A stretch of DNA of 25,528 bases from UBA1535 sp002323775 (lineage in GTDB: Bacteria; Bacillota; Clostridia; Tissierellales; Sedimentibacteraceae), in assembly GCA_031993545.1 (NCBI GenBank), contig DAMAHZ010000047.1:1-25528 (forward strand). The letters run 5' to 3'. This document shows positions 16,161 to 23,295 of the stretch, piece by piece. Position numbers and translations under genes: made by a program. Positions within the stretch are counted from its first letter, which is position 1. Every line of letters begins with the position of its first letter. The notes beneath the pieces were generated by a model. The model was not told where the DNA came from. It worked only from the letters and a program-made list of their open reading frames with translations, and made no database searches.

Positions 16161-16868
16161 TTAAGCTTTTTCTGCATGATATGACACCCATATCGGATAA
16201 AATCCTGTATTAAGTGCAACTTTAGTTGATGGTATGTTTCCACTCCACGTTGTATAGTATGTTATCTTCCCTCTGTTTTCAATTTCTTCTGCCAATGCCT
16301 TTACAAGATATGTAGCAAGTCCGCTTTTTCTGTAGCTTGGCAATACATCTATACCAATCTGCCACATACTGTCCATATAATCATCTGCCCCTGCTAATGC
16401 AACAAGTTCATCATTTTTATACGCACCATATGCCAGCATATCACGCTTATAATTCAGTGCATTGTCAAAGCCTTTATTCTCATAGAGCTTAGGCATATCC
16501 TCTTTTTCAAACCATTTATACAAAAATCCTTCAGGTTTTACTATTTCTGTATTGGGATTTAAGTATAAGTATCTTACATTTTCACCAGCAAGTGCATATT
16601 CAAATTCTCGGAGTTTTTTTTCAATTTGAAACAATATATCTCCGTCCATCATGTTTTTAAATTCTTCGTTTTGCAATTTATCCTTACACCACTCATAAAT
16701 TTTTTCGTTTGCACGAATTACGGCGTTATTTCCGAATGTTAGCATCTCAAAAAATTTTTTATCAGATTTAAGTATTATATTTTCTGTGCTACTGAAAATA
16801 TCCTCTGAGCATTCCCAATTTATCATTAGCTGTTGTTTAACAGCTGAAATTTTTTCTAATTTATTCAT
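16161..16868 (-). CDS. GNAT family acetyltransferase with N-terminal extension
   Basis: This 235-residue protein has a helical N-terminal 120 residues (MNKLEKISAVKQQLMINWEC onward) without a cofactor loop. The C-terminal part is a GNAT/FR47-like domain: QIGIDVLPSYRKSGLATYLV is motif A (R-K-S-G-L-A), and IPSTKVALNTGFYPIWVSYH closes it. GGAGGA, six bases from ATG 16868, is the ribosome-binding site; the in-frame ATG at 16880 overlaps that site and is rejected. The substrate is unknown. About 110 bases upstream without a gene contain only weak inverted repeats (ATGTTC...GAACAT). Confidence 0.83.
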   Translation of the reverse strand: MNKLEKISAVKQQLMINWECSEDIFSSTENIILKSDKKFFEMLTFGNNAVIRANEKIYEWCKDKLQNEEFKNMMDGDILFQIEKKLREFEYALAGENVRYLYLNPNTEIVKPEGFLYKWFEKEDMPKLYENKGFDNALNYKRDMLAYGAYKNDELVALAGADDYMDSMWQIGIDVLPSYRKSGLATYLVKALAEEIENRGKITYYTTWSGNIPSTKVALNTGFYPIWVSYHAEKA

Positions 16869-16979
16869 ATTTTCCTCCATAATTGAAATATGATGTTCCG
16901 CTATTCACTCTTTCGTGAACATATTATCAGATGTTGAAGTGATATCAATCTCTAATGGACTGTAATTTATTAATGTGCT

Positions 16980-18276
16980 TTATATGTCTGTTTTCTTTAT
17001 ACCACAGAAATAAAGGTCTCCATTTTCATCTTTAGAAAATACATAGCTCTCATCTATCCAGCTGTGATGAAATCTGTTTTCAGAAATAGGAAACATGGGT
17101 ATAACATACTCATCATCTATAACGAAAAACTTTTTACCGTTCTCTTGTTTAACATCAAGCTTTTCAATATCACCTTTATATGTGCCAATATAGCTTTCGT
17201 ATAATCCAGGCTCTAAGCTATATTGTAGTGGTTTACTTGGAAAACTATATTCCTCCTGAAAAAGTATTGCTGCTATAATTTCTGAAATACGCCAAACTGC
17301 TGTAAACCCGTAATTACTTAATACAATAATGCTTATTTCTTCAGTAACATATCTATGGAATTCAGTTATAAATCCTAAACCCCCACCACCGTGGCTTATC
17401 CTATCTCGTCCATATTTTTTTCTATAAACCATCCATATCCATAATCATTATCCTCACTACCTGTTTCTCCTGAATTAGCATATGGTGTAAATACTAAATC
17501 AAGAGTTTTTTTAGAAACAAGTTCTTCAGTATATAATGCTTTATCCCATAAAAGCATATCTTCAACTGTAGAGTATATGTCTCCAGATCCAAATGCAAGG
17601 TCTACATTCATATATTTATGTCGCATTATCTCATCACCATTTAAATAATATCCAGTAGCAAGTCCTTGTATAATTTTTTTATCTCTTTCTACACCTGTAT
17701 CATTCATGTTTAATGGTTTAAAAATATTTTGTTGTAAAAATTCATCATAGGATATACCTGATACATTCTCAATAATACATCCAAGTAAATAGTATCCAAA
17801 GTTTGAGTAATTCCATGCTTGTCCAGGCTCGCACAAGAGTGGTAAATCCTTAAACATATTTATCATATATTCGTGCTTATGCTTTGGATTATTCAATGAT
17901 TATTCAATGATTTTTCAAAATCTGATCCAAACAAATACTGCAAACCAGAAGTGTGAGTAAGAAGATGGTGGATAGTTATTCTTTCATCAAGCTCTTTGTA
18001 CTCTGCCATGTATTTATTAGCCTTATCTTGTACATTTAACAATCCTCTTTCTTGTAATATCATTATAGCCATAGCTGTAAATTGCTTTGTTATCGAACAA
18101 ATTCTATGTTTGGTTTGTGCAGTATTTGGGATGTTGTATTCATGGCTAGCTAAGCCATAGCCTTTCTTAAATATGGCTTGCCCTTTTTGGGATACTAATA
18201 TTGAACCACTAAATGGCCAAGTCTTACAATACAAATCCATAAATTCATTTATTTTTTCTACAATTAAATTATTCAT
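16980..18276 (-). pseudogene. Serine hydrolase of the class C beta-lactamase fold, broken by two frameshifts
   Basis: Read across two frame changes, this is a protein of about 430 residues with every catalytic element of the beta-lactamase/penicillin-binding-protein-like serine hydrolase family. These are S-x-x-K in ICSITKQFTAMA, Y-S-N in AWNYSNFGYY, and the KTG-equivalent SHGGGGLGF. The first break is an 11-base tandem duplication at 17891-17912; removing one copy joins FEKSLNN to PKHKHEYM. The second is a run of seven A residues (T on the plus strand, 17415-17421); one more base would join YGWFIEK to KYGRDRISHGG. The start at ATG 18276 has AAGGAG upstream. There is no signal peptide, so the parent was probably cytoplasmic and perhaps an esterase or peptidase rather than a beta-lactamase. 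Confidence 0.88.
17891..17912. repeat. 11-base tandem duplication inside the serine hydrolase pseudogene
   Basis: ATTCAATGATT occurs twice in direct tandem. Eleven is not a multiple of three, so the second copy shifts the frame and creates the premature stop after SLNNH. Removing either copy restores the downstream frame exactly, which identifies this duplication as the lesion. Confidence 0.9.
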
Positions 18277-18302
18277 TTTTTCTCCTTTTTATAAATCCTA
18301 CA

Positions 18303-18389
18303 TTAGACTACTGTATCATTAATATGTCGATTTTGTTCTAATGAGGTTTCTAAAATTTCTCCCCAATACTGTATTCCAAATTTATTCAT
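18303..18389 (-). other. Short open frame, 28 residues
   Basis: ATG 18389 is preceded by GGGGTG eight bases away, and the frame encodes MNKFGIQYWGEILETSLEQN plus eight more residues before TAA, ending about 27 bases upstream of the serine hydrolase start. It looks like the first part of a normal cytoplasmic protein, so a truncated gene remnant is as likely as a functional small protein. I do not recognise it. Confidence 0.35.
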
Positions 18390-18444
18390 TAACATTCACC
18401 CCATTTTTAGATGCTGTTTTTGTATTTATTTATAGTTTCTTTAG

Positions 18445-18480
18445 TGTATTATCACCAATAGCTATAATACATTTTTATTA
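18445..18480 (+). terminator. Hairpin with T-tract on the plus strand at the RNHCP gene end
   Basis: TGTATTAT (18445-18452) pairs with ATAATACA (18464-18471) and is followed by TTTTTATT on the plus strand. On the minus strand it overlaps the stop codon of the RNHCP gene and is preceded, not followed, by the A/T tract. As an intrinsic terminator it would therefore stop antisense transcription. Confidence 0.45.
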
Positions 18481-18788
18481 CTCATAAGTTTTAAAATTAA
18501 ATCAAAATTATCAGGCATATCTGTATCTTCTGCAACTTTATTAAGTCTTATAAATCCGCATTTCACACATTTATGCACAATTTGATATCCTTTTTTTGTA
18601 TTAAACTCAACACATGTTGGCTTCATTATACCGTGACATGAATTTTGTCTGTCTCCTATTTTATTGTCAACATGCAAAGAGCATAAGCAGTCTGGACAAT
18701 GATTCCGACAGCTTCCGTTTGATAAAGGAACTACTTCCTTTTTGCAATTAACACATATAAATGCGTTGTTCTCACTTTTCTTACTCAT
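18462..18788 (-). CDS. RNHCP domain zinc-ribbon protein
   Basis: This 108-residue protein matches the RNHCP family along its length: FICVNCKKEVVP, then the eponymous RNHCPDCLCSLHVD, then GDRQNSCHGIMKP, and KCVKCGFIRLNKV near the end. Four Cys-x-x-Cys or Cys/His groups suggest two zinc ribbons. The biochemical role of the family is unknown; it is often found near GNATs and translation-related genes, which I state from general memory. The ribosome-binding site AGGAGG (18795-18800) is partly enclosed in a hairpin, and a 254-base non-coding stretch lies upstream, so expression may be controlled. Confidence 0.92.
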   Translation of the reverse strand: MSKKSENNAFICVNCKKEVVPLSNGSCRNHCPDCLCSLHVDNKIGDRQNSCHGIMKPTCVEFNTKKGYQIVHKCVKCGFIRLNKVAEDTDMPDNFDLILKLMSNKNVL

Positions 18789-18794
18789 ACCGAG

Positions 18795-18820
18795 CCTCCT
18801 GATATTTTTTTCAATATCAG
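18795..18820 (-). promoter_or_regulatory. Hairpin overlapping the RNHCP ribosome-binding site
   Basis: On the minus strand CTGATATT-GAAAAA-AATATCAG forms an eight-base-pair stem whose last two bases are the first two of the Shine-Dalgarno AGGAGG. Folding would partly hide the site, so this is a candidate translational control or RNA-stability element. Confidence 0.5.
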
Positions 18821-19042
18821 AAAGCGGGGTTCTGTTTGTTCTTTCTTTCGGGCTTTATGTGGTAGTGACAAATTCTCCGTTATTTTTATACGAATACTTC
18901 TGCTTCCTGCTTCAAAGGAATTATCTTCTTATCCGAACTGTTACCAACTTTGTTTATTTATATTGGTCAATGTATGACAGCTATTAACCATCATCCAGCA
19001 GTAAGTGTACATACATATCACCGACTAAGGCGTCATCCCCCG
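18821..19042. other. Non-coding stretch, higher GC, unexplained
   Basis: No credible gene is seen on either strand; a plus-strand open frame of 81 codons (18742-18987) has no ribosome-binding site and overlaps the RNHCP gene. Base composition is richer in G and C than the neighbours. It holds short inverted repeats, CAGAA-AGCGGGG-TTCTG (near 18818-18835) and the imperfect palindrome CTAAGGCG...CGTTAG (19025-19046). It could be a structured leader of the RNHCP transcript or a scar of a lost element. Confidence 0.4.
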
Positions 19043-19501
19043 TTAGTATATGAGTTTTAAAGCAATGTCTATCTCTTTTGTGCCATCTTCACATATTTCT
19101 ATGATGCCTGTATGCTCAAAGCCAAATGATGAATAAAGATTTTTTGCCGCTTCATCACCCTCTACATAGCACAAAAGTATTTTATTATATTTATTTTTAT
19201 TTTTTAAATCATCTAATATCATTTCTGTGGCTTTTTTACCATAGCCATTACCCTGATATTTTTCGTCAATCATCAGCTGGTCAAAAATGTAACAATTATC
19301 ATCTGAATATTCTCTGACTAGTGCAATCCCAACCTCTATATCATCATTATATATTCCATATACTATTGAATCACTGTAGTATGAATATGCCTTAGCAAGT
19401 ATATTTGAGTTGTTTGAAACAAATTTTTTTTGCTCATCCTTAACCTTTAGCTTGATGAATTTTCTATAATTATTCCCATCAACTTTTTCTAAGTGTATCA
19501 T
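19043..19501 (-). CDS. GNAT family N-acetyltransferase, tandem paralogue B
   Basis: This 152-residue protein begins MIHLEKVDGNNYRKFIKLKV. FDQLMIDEKYQGNGYGKKAT is motif A (Q-G-N-G-Y-G), and EGDEAAKNLYSSFGFEHTG is motif B. The pattern 'NYRK...LK...Q..FV..N..s.a.A..Y' and the C-terminal 'GF..tG...dg..e' are shared with its neighbour at 19529, so the two arose by tandem duplication. The type is that of spermine/spermidine acetyltransferases (PaiA/BltD-like), with the usual 145-155 residues; polyamine specificity is inference. AGGAG lies before ATG 19501. Confidence 0.9.
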   Translation of the reverse strand: MIHLEKVDGNNYRKFIKLKVKDEQKKFVSNNSNILAKAYSYYSDSIVYGIYNDDIEVGIALVREYSDDNCYIFDQLMIDEKYQGNGYGKKATEMILDDLKNKNKYNKILLCYVEGDEAAKNLYSSFGFEHTGIIEICEDGTKEIDIALKLIY

Positions 19502-19528
19502 TTTTTATTCTCCTGACTATAGTTAGCT

Positions 19529-19969
19529 TTAAGCTAAATCAAGCTTCATAACAATTTCACCATCGTCAATTTCACCTGTTGCTTTAAATCCAACACTTTC
19601 GTATAAGTGCTTTCCAGCCTCATTTCCAGGAACATAGTCGAGAAATACGCAATCAAACTTATTTGATTCTCTAATAATATCTAATGCACATTCCATAGCT
19701 TTTCTTCCGTATCCTTTGTTTTGATGTTCCTCTGCTATCATAAAACGCCATATACCTGCTTCTCGCTCTTTTTCGTCCCAATCAAGCATCATAAAGCCAA
19801 TTACTTCCTCATCCTTATAAATAGCATAAGGTCTCGCTGTCTCATAATAAACCCACGCCTGAGCTAATGAAACAACATTAGGTGCTACAAATTTATTCTG
19901 TTCTTCATTCATTTTTATTGCTAATACTTTTCTATAATTATCTTCATCTATCTTTTTTAGTGTTATCAT
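19529..19969 (-). CDS. GNAT family N-acetyltransferase, tandem paralogue A
   Basis: This 146-residue protein begins MITLKKIDEDNYRKVLAIKM. IWRFMIAEEHQNKGYGRKAM is motif A (Q-N-K-G-Y-G-R), and PGNEAGKHLYESVGFKATGE is motif B. It is clearly related to the next gene downstream (19043), which follows after 27 bases and is co-transcribed. Family resemblance is to diamine/spermidine N-acetyltransferases. The leader upstream (19970-20074) contains two hairpins. GAAAGGAAAA precedes ATG 19969. Confidence 0.9.
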   Translation of the reverse strand: MITLKKIDEDNYRKVLAIKMNEEQNKFVAPNVVSLAQAWVYYETARPYAIYKDEEVIGFMMLDWDEKEREAGIWRFMIAEEHQNKGYGRKAMECALDIIRESNKFDCVFLDYVPGNEAGKHLYESVGFKATGEIDDGEIVMKLDLA

Positions 19970-20027
19970 TTTAATTTATTTTCCTTTCTTTATAGCAGTT
20001 TGTCCTGCTACTCACCTTATAATTATT

Positions 20028-20069
20028 AGGCTCACAGTCACAGCATTTGTGACTGTATTGAGCCTTTTT
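20028..20069 (+). terminator. Strong hairpin with T-tract on the plus strand, just after the ABC-F gene
   Basis: AGGCTC pairs with GAGCCT (20028-20033/20060-20065) and ACAGTCACA with TGTGACTGT (20034-20042/20048-20056), giving 15 base pairs with a three-base bulge; TTTTT follows on the plus strand. It lies six bases beyond the end of the minus-strand ABC-F gene. On the minus strand no U-tract follows (AATAATTATAA), so it would terminate antisense transcripts or simply stabilise the sense 3' end. A second small hairpin (TAGCAG/CTGCTA, 20003-20020) lies between it and the next gene. Confidence 0.65.
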
Positions 20070-20074
20070 CCAAG

Positions 20075-21640
20075 CTACAAATTTATTATTTTGTTGGAAA
20101 TAGTTTTTCCAAAACTTTCGTCATGCTCTACAAACACTAATGTTGGTTTGTATTCTAATATTGCCTTTTCAAGCTGTTCTTTAAAATATGTGTCCATATA
20201 GTTAAGTGGTTCATCCATTAGCAATAAATCATTTTCGCTCGCTAAAGCTCTTGCTAAGTCTATTTTTCTTTTCTCTCCACTGCTATATGTTTCTATTGGC
20301 TTATCTTTCGTAAAAACCTTGATATCAAGAAGCTTGCATATATCAAAAAATCTATATTTGAAATCTCTGTCATCAATCAGCTCATCTACTAAGCCCTCCT
20401 GCCATAGTGGTTCTTGATAGCTTTGAGCAATTTTTATATTATCCTGATAGAGTACCTGTTCTGAACTTATTTCCCCGGAAATTAATTTTAGTAAAGTAGT
20501 TTTACCAACTCCGTTATTTCCTCTTAGCCAAATTCTGTCTCCCTGTCTTATTTGCAGGGTTAAATTATTAAAAAGCAGTTTATTTGAATATCTAAAAGAC
20601 AATTTAATAATGGTAACTAAGGCATCATCTTCTAAAGTATTTTGATTTATGTCTAAGTCCGAAACCGTTTCATAATTTTTCAACAAGCCTTTCTTATGTT
20701 CAAGATTTTTTTGGATATTGCGTTCTGAGGCCTTTGCCTGTCTCATAAATTTTGCAGCTCTTGAATCATTGCTTCTTCCGAATGTTCTGAATTCTGCTTT
20801 TTCCTTGTTGGCAATATTCCCCCAAGCTCTTTTCATAACTGAATTTCTTTCTAAATCCTTTATTTCTCTTTCAAGTCTTTCCTTGGTCTTAAACTCGTAT
20901 AGCTCTGTCATATTCTTGTTGTCAAGCCATGTAGAGTAATTTCCTTTTTCTATCGAAATATCAGACTTATTAATTGAAATTATATGGTCTACAACATTAT
21001 CCAAAAGCTCGCAGTCATGAGAAATCAATATAAATCCCTTTTTTTGGCTAAGATAATTTAATACAGCCTGTTTTCCCTCTTTATCAAGATGATTAGTTGG
21101 CTCATCAAGCAATACAAAGGCATTTTTTCTCAAAAACAAAGCAATTATAAGCATTTTAGTCTTTTCACCACCTGATAAGGTGTCAAAATTCTGTTCTAAT
21201 AAGCTTTCTGAAAGATTCATCAAATAAAATTCCTTTTTTATGTTTGCTTCAACGCTAAAGCCCTCAAGCTCTGAGTATTCATCTAAAATCTCTTGATATT
21301 CCTCAAATCTATTTTCATTATTGGAGGATATAATCTCGTCCATTATATCCTCTCTTGTTTTAAGCAGTCCAATGTTCTCTTTTATAACATCAAGTGTATT
21401 GATATATTTGGTATTTATAGAATAAGGAAAATATTCAGTATTTACATTTTTTGAGACATGACCTATATCCGGCTCTAATTCTCCATTAATAAGCTTTAAC
21501 AGAGTTGTTTTTCCTCTGCCGTTTCGCCCTATTAGTCCCAGTCTCCAGTCTGTATCAATTGATAAATTTATATCCGAAAATATCGGTTGATAATATTCCT
21601 TATAACTATATGTTAAATTATTTATATTTATTTTTGCCAT
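20075..21640 (-). CDS. ABC-F ATPase, Lsa-type antibiotic resistance (ribosome protection) family
   Basis: This 521-residue protein has two ATP-binding cassettes and no membrane segments. NBD1 has Walker A GRNGRGKT (38-45), signature LSGGEKTK (155-162) and Walker B FVLLDEPTNHLD (175-186). NBD2 has GNNGVGKT (374-381), YSSGEKRK (452-459) and LLLMDEPLNYMD (472-483). The interdomain linker (about 250-320, ERNSVMKRAWGNIANKEKAE and RAAKFMRQAKASE) matches the Lsa/CplR group, whose members enter the ribosomal E site and dislodge lincosamides, streptogramin A and pleuromutilins. AAAGGAGG lies six bases before ATG 21640. The gene is preceded by a leader peptide and a set of alternative hairpins, which points to drug-induced expression. 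The spectrum is inferred from family only. Confidence 0.92.
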   Translation of the reverse strand: MAKININNLTYSYKEYYQPIFSDINLSIDTDWRLGLIGRNGRGKTTLLKLINGELEPDIGHVSKNVNTEYFPYSINTKYINTLDVIKENIGLLKTREDIMDEIISSNNENRFEEYQEILDEYSELEGFSVEANIKKEFYLMNLSESLLEQNFDTLSGGEKTKMLIIALFLRKNAFVLLDEPTNHLDKEGKQAVLNYLSQKKGFILISHDCELLDNVVDHIISINKSDISIEKGNYSTWLDNKNMTELYEFKTKERLEREIKDLERNSVMKRAWGNIANKEKAEFRTFGRSNDSRAAKFMRQAKASERNIQKNLEHKKGLLKNYETVSDLDINQNTLEDDALVTIIKLSFRYSNKLLFNNLTLQIRQGDRIWLRGNNGVGKTTLLKLISGEISSEQVLYQDNIKIAQSYQEPLWQEGLVDELIDDRDFKYRFFDICKLLDIKVFTKDKPIETYSSGEKRKIDLARALASENDLLLMDEPLNYMDTYFKEQLEKAILEYKPTLVFVEHDESFGKTISNKIINL

Positions 21641-21723
21641 AGATAGCCTCCTTTAGTTTTAATACCTAGCTATCTTGGAAAATCATTATTTAGCTAGGTA
21701 AATTTATTTTAGTCCAGCTAACT
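21641..21723 (-). promoter_or_regulatory. Translational attenuator of the ABC-F gene
   Basis: Four segments can pair in turn on the minus strand. Segment 1 is TTAGCTGG (21721-21714), inside the leader frame. Segment 2 is TACCTAGCTAAA (21700-21689). Segment 3 is AGATAGCTAGGTA (21675-21663). Segment 4 is GCTATCT (21647-21641), between Shine-Dalgarno site and start codon. Pairs 1:2 (eight bases, one G-U) and 3:4 (seven) can coexist and would block initiation. Pair 2:3 (ten perfect) excludes both and would free the start. This is the ermC-type switch. Confidence 0.78.
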
Positions 21724-21736
21724 TTCTTAGTCTCAC
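21704..21736 (-). CDS. Leader peptide MRLRKLAGLK of the ABC-F gene
   Basis: The frame runs from GTG 21736 to TAA 21704-21706, ten residues. Its ribosome-binding site GGAGG (21745-21749) is eight bases upstream, as strong as that of the main gene. MRLR is the arrest core known from the ErmD leader peptide, and a similar MRLK ends the msr(A) leader as I recall it; both stall ribosomes carrying macrolides or ketolides at the '+x+' motif. A ribosome halted with codon 3 in the P site would cover about to base 21714, that is, attenuator segment 1. The frame is too short for routine gene callers. Confidence 0.8.
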   Translation of the reverse strand: MRLRKLAGLK

Positions 21737-21779
21737 TTATAACACCTCCAAATATTATAAAATTCTTTATGAACATATT

Positions 21780-23288
21780 TTATAATATTACTTTTAACAA
21801 CATTCCTTCTTCATAAACTAAATCATCTTTAAAACCAACGCTTTTATATAATCTCTGAGCAGATATATTAAATCTGTTTACACCTATTGTCAGTTCTTTT
21901 GCACCCTGTTTTCTAAAATATTCAAGTGCCCATTCGACCATGATTTTTCCATAGCCCCTTCCCTGATATCGTCTATCTACCAATAAAATAGCAAAATGAT
22001 ATTCATCCTTTTTCTTATTTGCTTTTAAAACCATAAGTCCTACAGGCTTATCACCCTCCATCTCTACAAAAAGCTTATGATCTTCCTGATAAGCAAATGT
22101 GTAAGCAATACTCTGCTTTGCATCACATACAAACTCATATTGATCTTTTGATATTTCAAGACTCATAACATCATACCAATTTTTCTTATTGTACGGAACT
22201 ATGCGTGTATTTTTAGGATATGTAAAAAATGAATCTATTTCACTTCTCATTTCCTTTCGGAAATGCAACCATGTTCCAGCTATATTTTCAACTATGATAT
22301 TTGCATTACTTAATTGCATATAGCACAGCTCAGCTTCTTTATTAAAATACATGGAAACTTCATTTCCAAGAAGATCAAATTCATCTACACATATAGTTCC
22401 ATTTACAGATCTAAATCCAAGTCCAATATTTTCTTCATTAAAGCTAAGTGCTTTTTTCCAGCTCTTGCTTGACAATAGCTTTGTAGATGATGAAGATTTT
22501 TCATCAGATAAAACCATATCTTCATATAAAGCTAACATCAATTTCTCAATATCATCAGCTGTTGTTACAAACAAATCCGAGGCTGTATCATCTATTTTAG
22601 CTAAAACCAGCTCGTTATCTCTGAAGTTGAAATAGGTATTTGTATTTACATTTCTTCCTTTCTTTGTTTGAGACATATTTAGAGGCTCAAATATATATTT
22701 GAATTCAAAGTCCAAAAGATTCATCCCAGAAACTCGCTCTATAATTTCCTTGCAAAATACATTTTCAGTTGTTGAATAATAAGCTTTTTCTGCTTCAGGC
22801 TCAAATTCAAGTTTATCATCACCTATAAGTTTAAGCACTTCTTCAAATGAATAGCTTTTTGTATACATTCTCTTTTCTTCTACAGTACGATTTCTTTCTT
22901 CAAGAGAATTGTGCTTTTCATCATTATTTAATTCAAGCATTATTTTTCCGTAAAAATAATCACGAATACCTGATTCACCTAATATCAAATGCTTTATCTT
23001 AATTTTATGTTCATTGGCATATTCCGGTATATACTTATCAATCGTATCATTTAGATTTAATTTTTTCATATCTGACAGCATTAGTATAGATGCCGATAAT
23101 AAAAATCGTGAAGCCCCTGTAAATAAATAAGTTGATTCTTCATTTATCTTCTCGCCTGTCTCACGGTTTGCCAATCCAAAAAAGTCCTTATAAATGCGTT
23201 CTTTCTTATGGTATATAGTAATCGCTCCGGAAATATCCCATTTTTCTCCTATTTTTCTAATATCTATTTTACGTTTTTCATTATTCAT
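21780..23288 (-). CDS. Fusion of an inactive beta-lactamase-fold domain with a GNAT acetyltransferase
   Basis: This is a 502-residue protein. Residues 1-345 follow the class C beta-lactamase/serine hydrolase fold (KERIYKDFFGLANRETGE, LNDTIDKYIPEY, IFEPLNMSQT). The catalytic S-x-x-K is S60-R-F-L63 (LFTGASRFLLSAS), Y-x-N is Y-S-T (AYYSTTENVF, about 170-173), and no HGG/KTG strand is found. Residues 365-502 are a normal GNAT domain with LVDRRYQGRGYGKIM (437-450) and NISAQRLYKSVGFKD. So the hydrolase part has probably become a non-catalytic binding or scaffold domain while acetyl transfer is retained. GGAGTG lies before ATG 23288. The kinase gene upstream ends eight bases before it. Confidence 0.88.
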   Translation of the reverse strand: MNNEKRKIDIRKIGEKWDISGAITIYHKKERIYKDFFGLANRETGEKINEESTYLFTGASRFLLSASILMLSDMKKLNLNDTIDKYIPEYANEHKIKIKHLILGESGIRDYFYGKIMLELNNDEKHNSLEERNRTVEEKRMYTKSYSFEEVLKLIGDDKLEFEPEAEKAYYSTTENVFCKEIIERVSGMNLLDFEFKYIFEPLNMSQTKKGRNVNTNTYFNFRDNELVLAKIDDTASDLFVTTADDIEKLMLALYEDMVLSDEKSSSSTKLLSSKSWKKALSFNEENIGLGFRSVNGTICVDEFDLLGNEVSMYFNKEAELCYMQLSNANIIVENIAGTWLHFRKEMRSEIDSFFTYPKNTRIVPYNKKNWYDVMSLEISKDQYEFVCDAKQSIAYTFAYQEDHKLFVEMEGDKPVGLMVLKANKKKDEYHFAILLVDRRYQGRGYGKIMVEWALEYFRKQGAKELTIGVNRFNISAQRLYKSVGFKDDLVYEEGMLLKVIL

Positions 23289-23295
23289 AATTTAA

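Noticed and set aside
16980..18276. Programmed frameshifting to make the full serine hydrolase
   Set aside because: An exact 11-base tandem duplication explains the first break fully, and neither break shows a slippery heptamer followed by a pseudoknot. The A-run could allow slippage but cannot rescue the first break.
18742..18987. Plus-strand open frame of 81 codons
   Set aside because: It overlaps the start of the RNHCP gene, has no ribosome-binding site and translates to a low-complexity hydrophobic string with no recognisable motif.
21754..21759. TATAAT box just upstream of the ABC-F leader peptide as its promoter
   Set aside because: Transcription from it would begin at or inside the leader's own Shine-Dalgarno site, and no acceptable -35 lies 17 bases upstream; transcription from further upstream is more likely.
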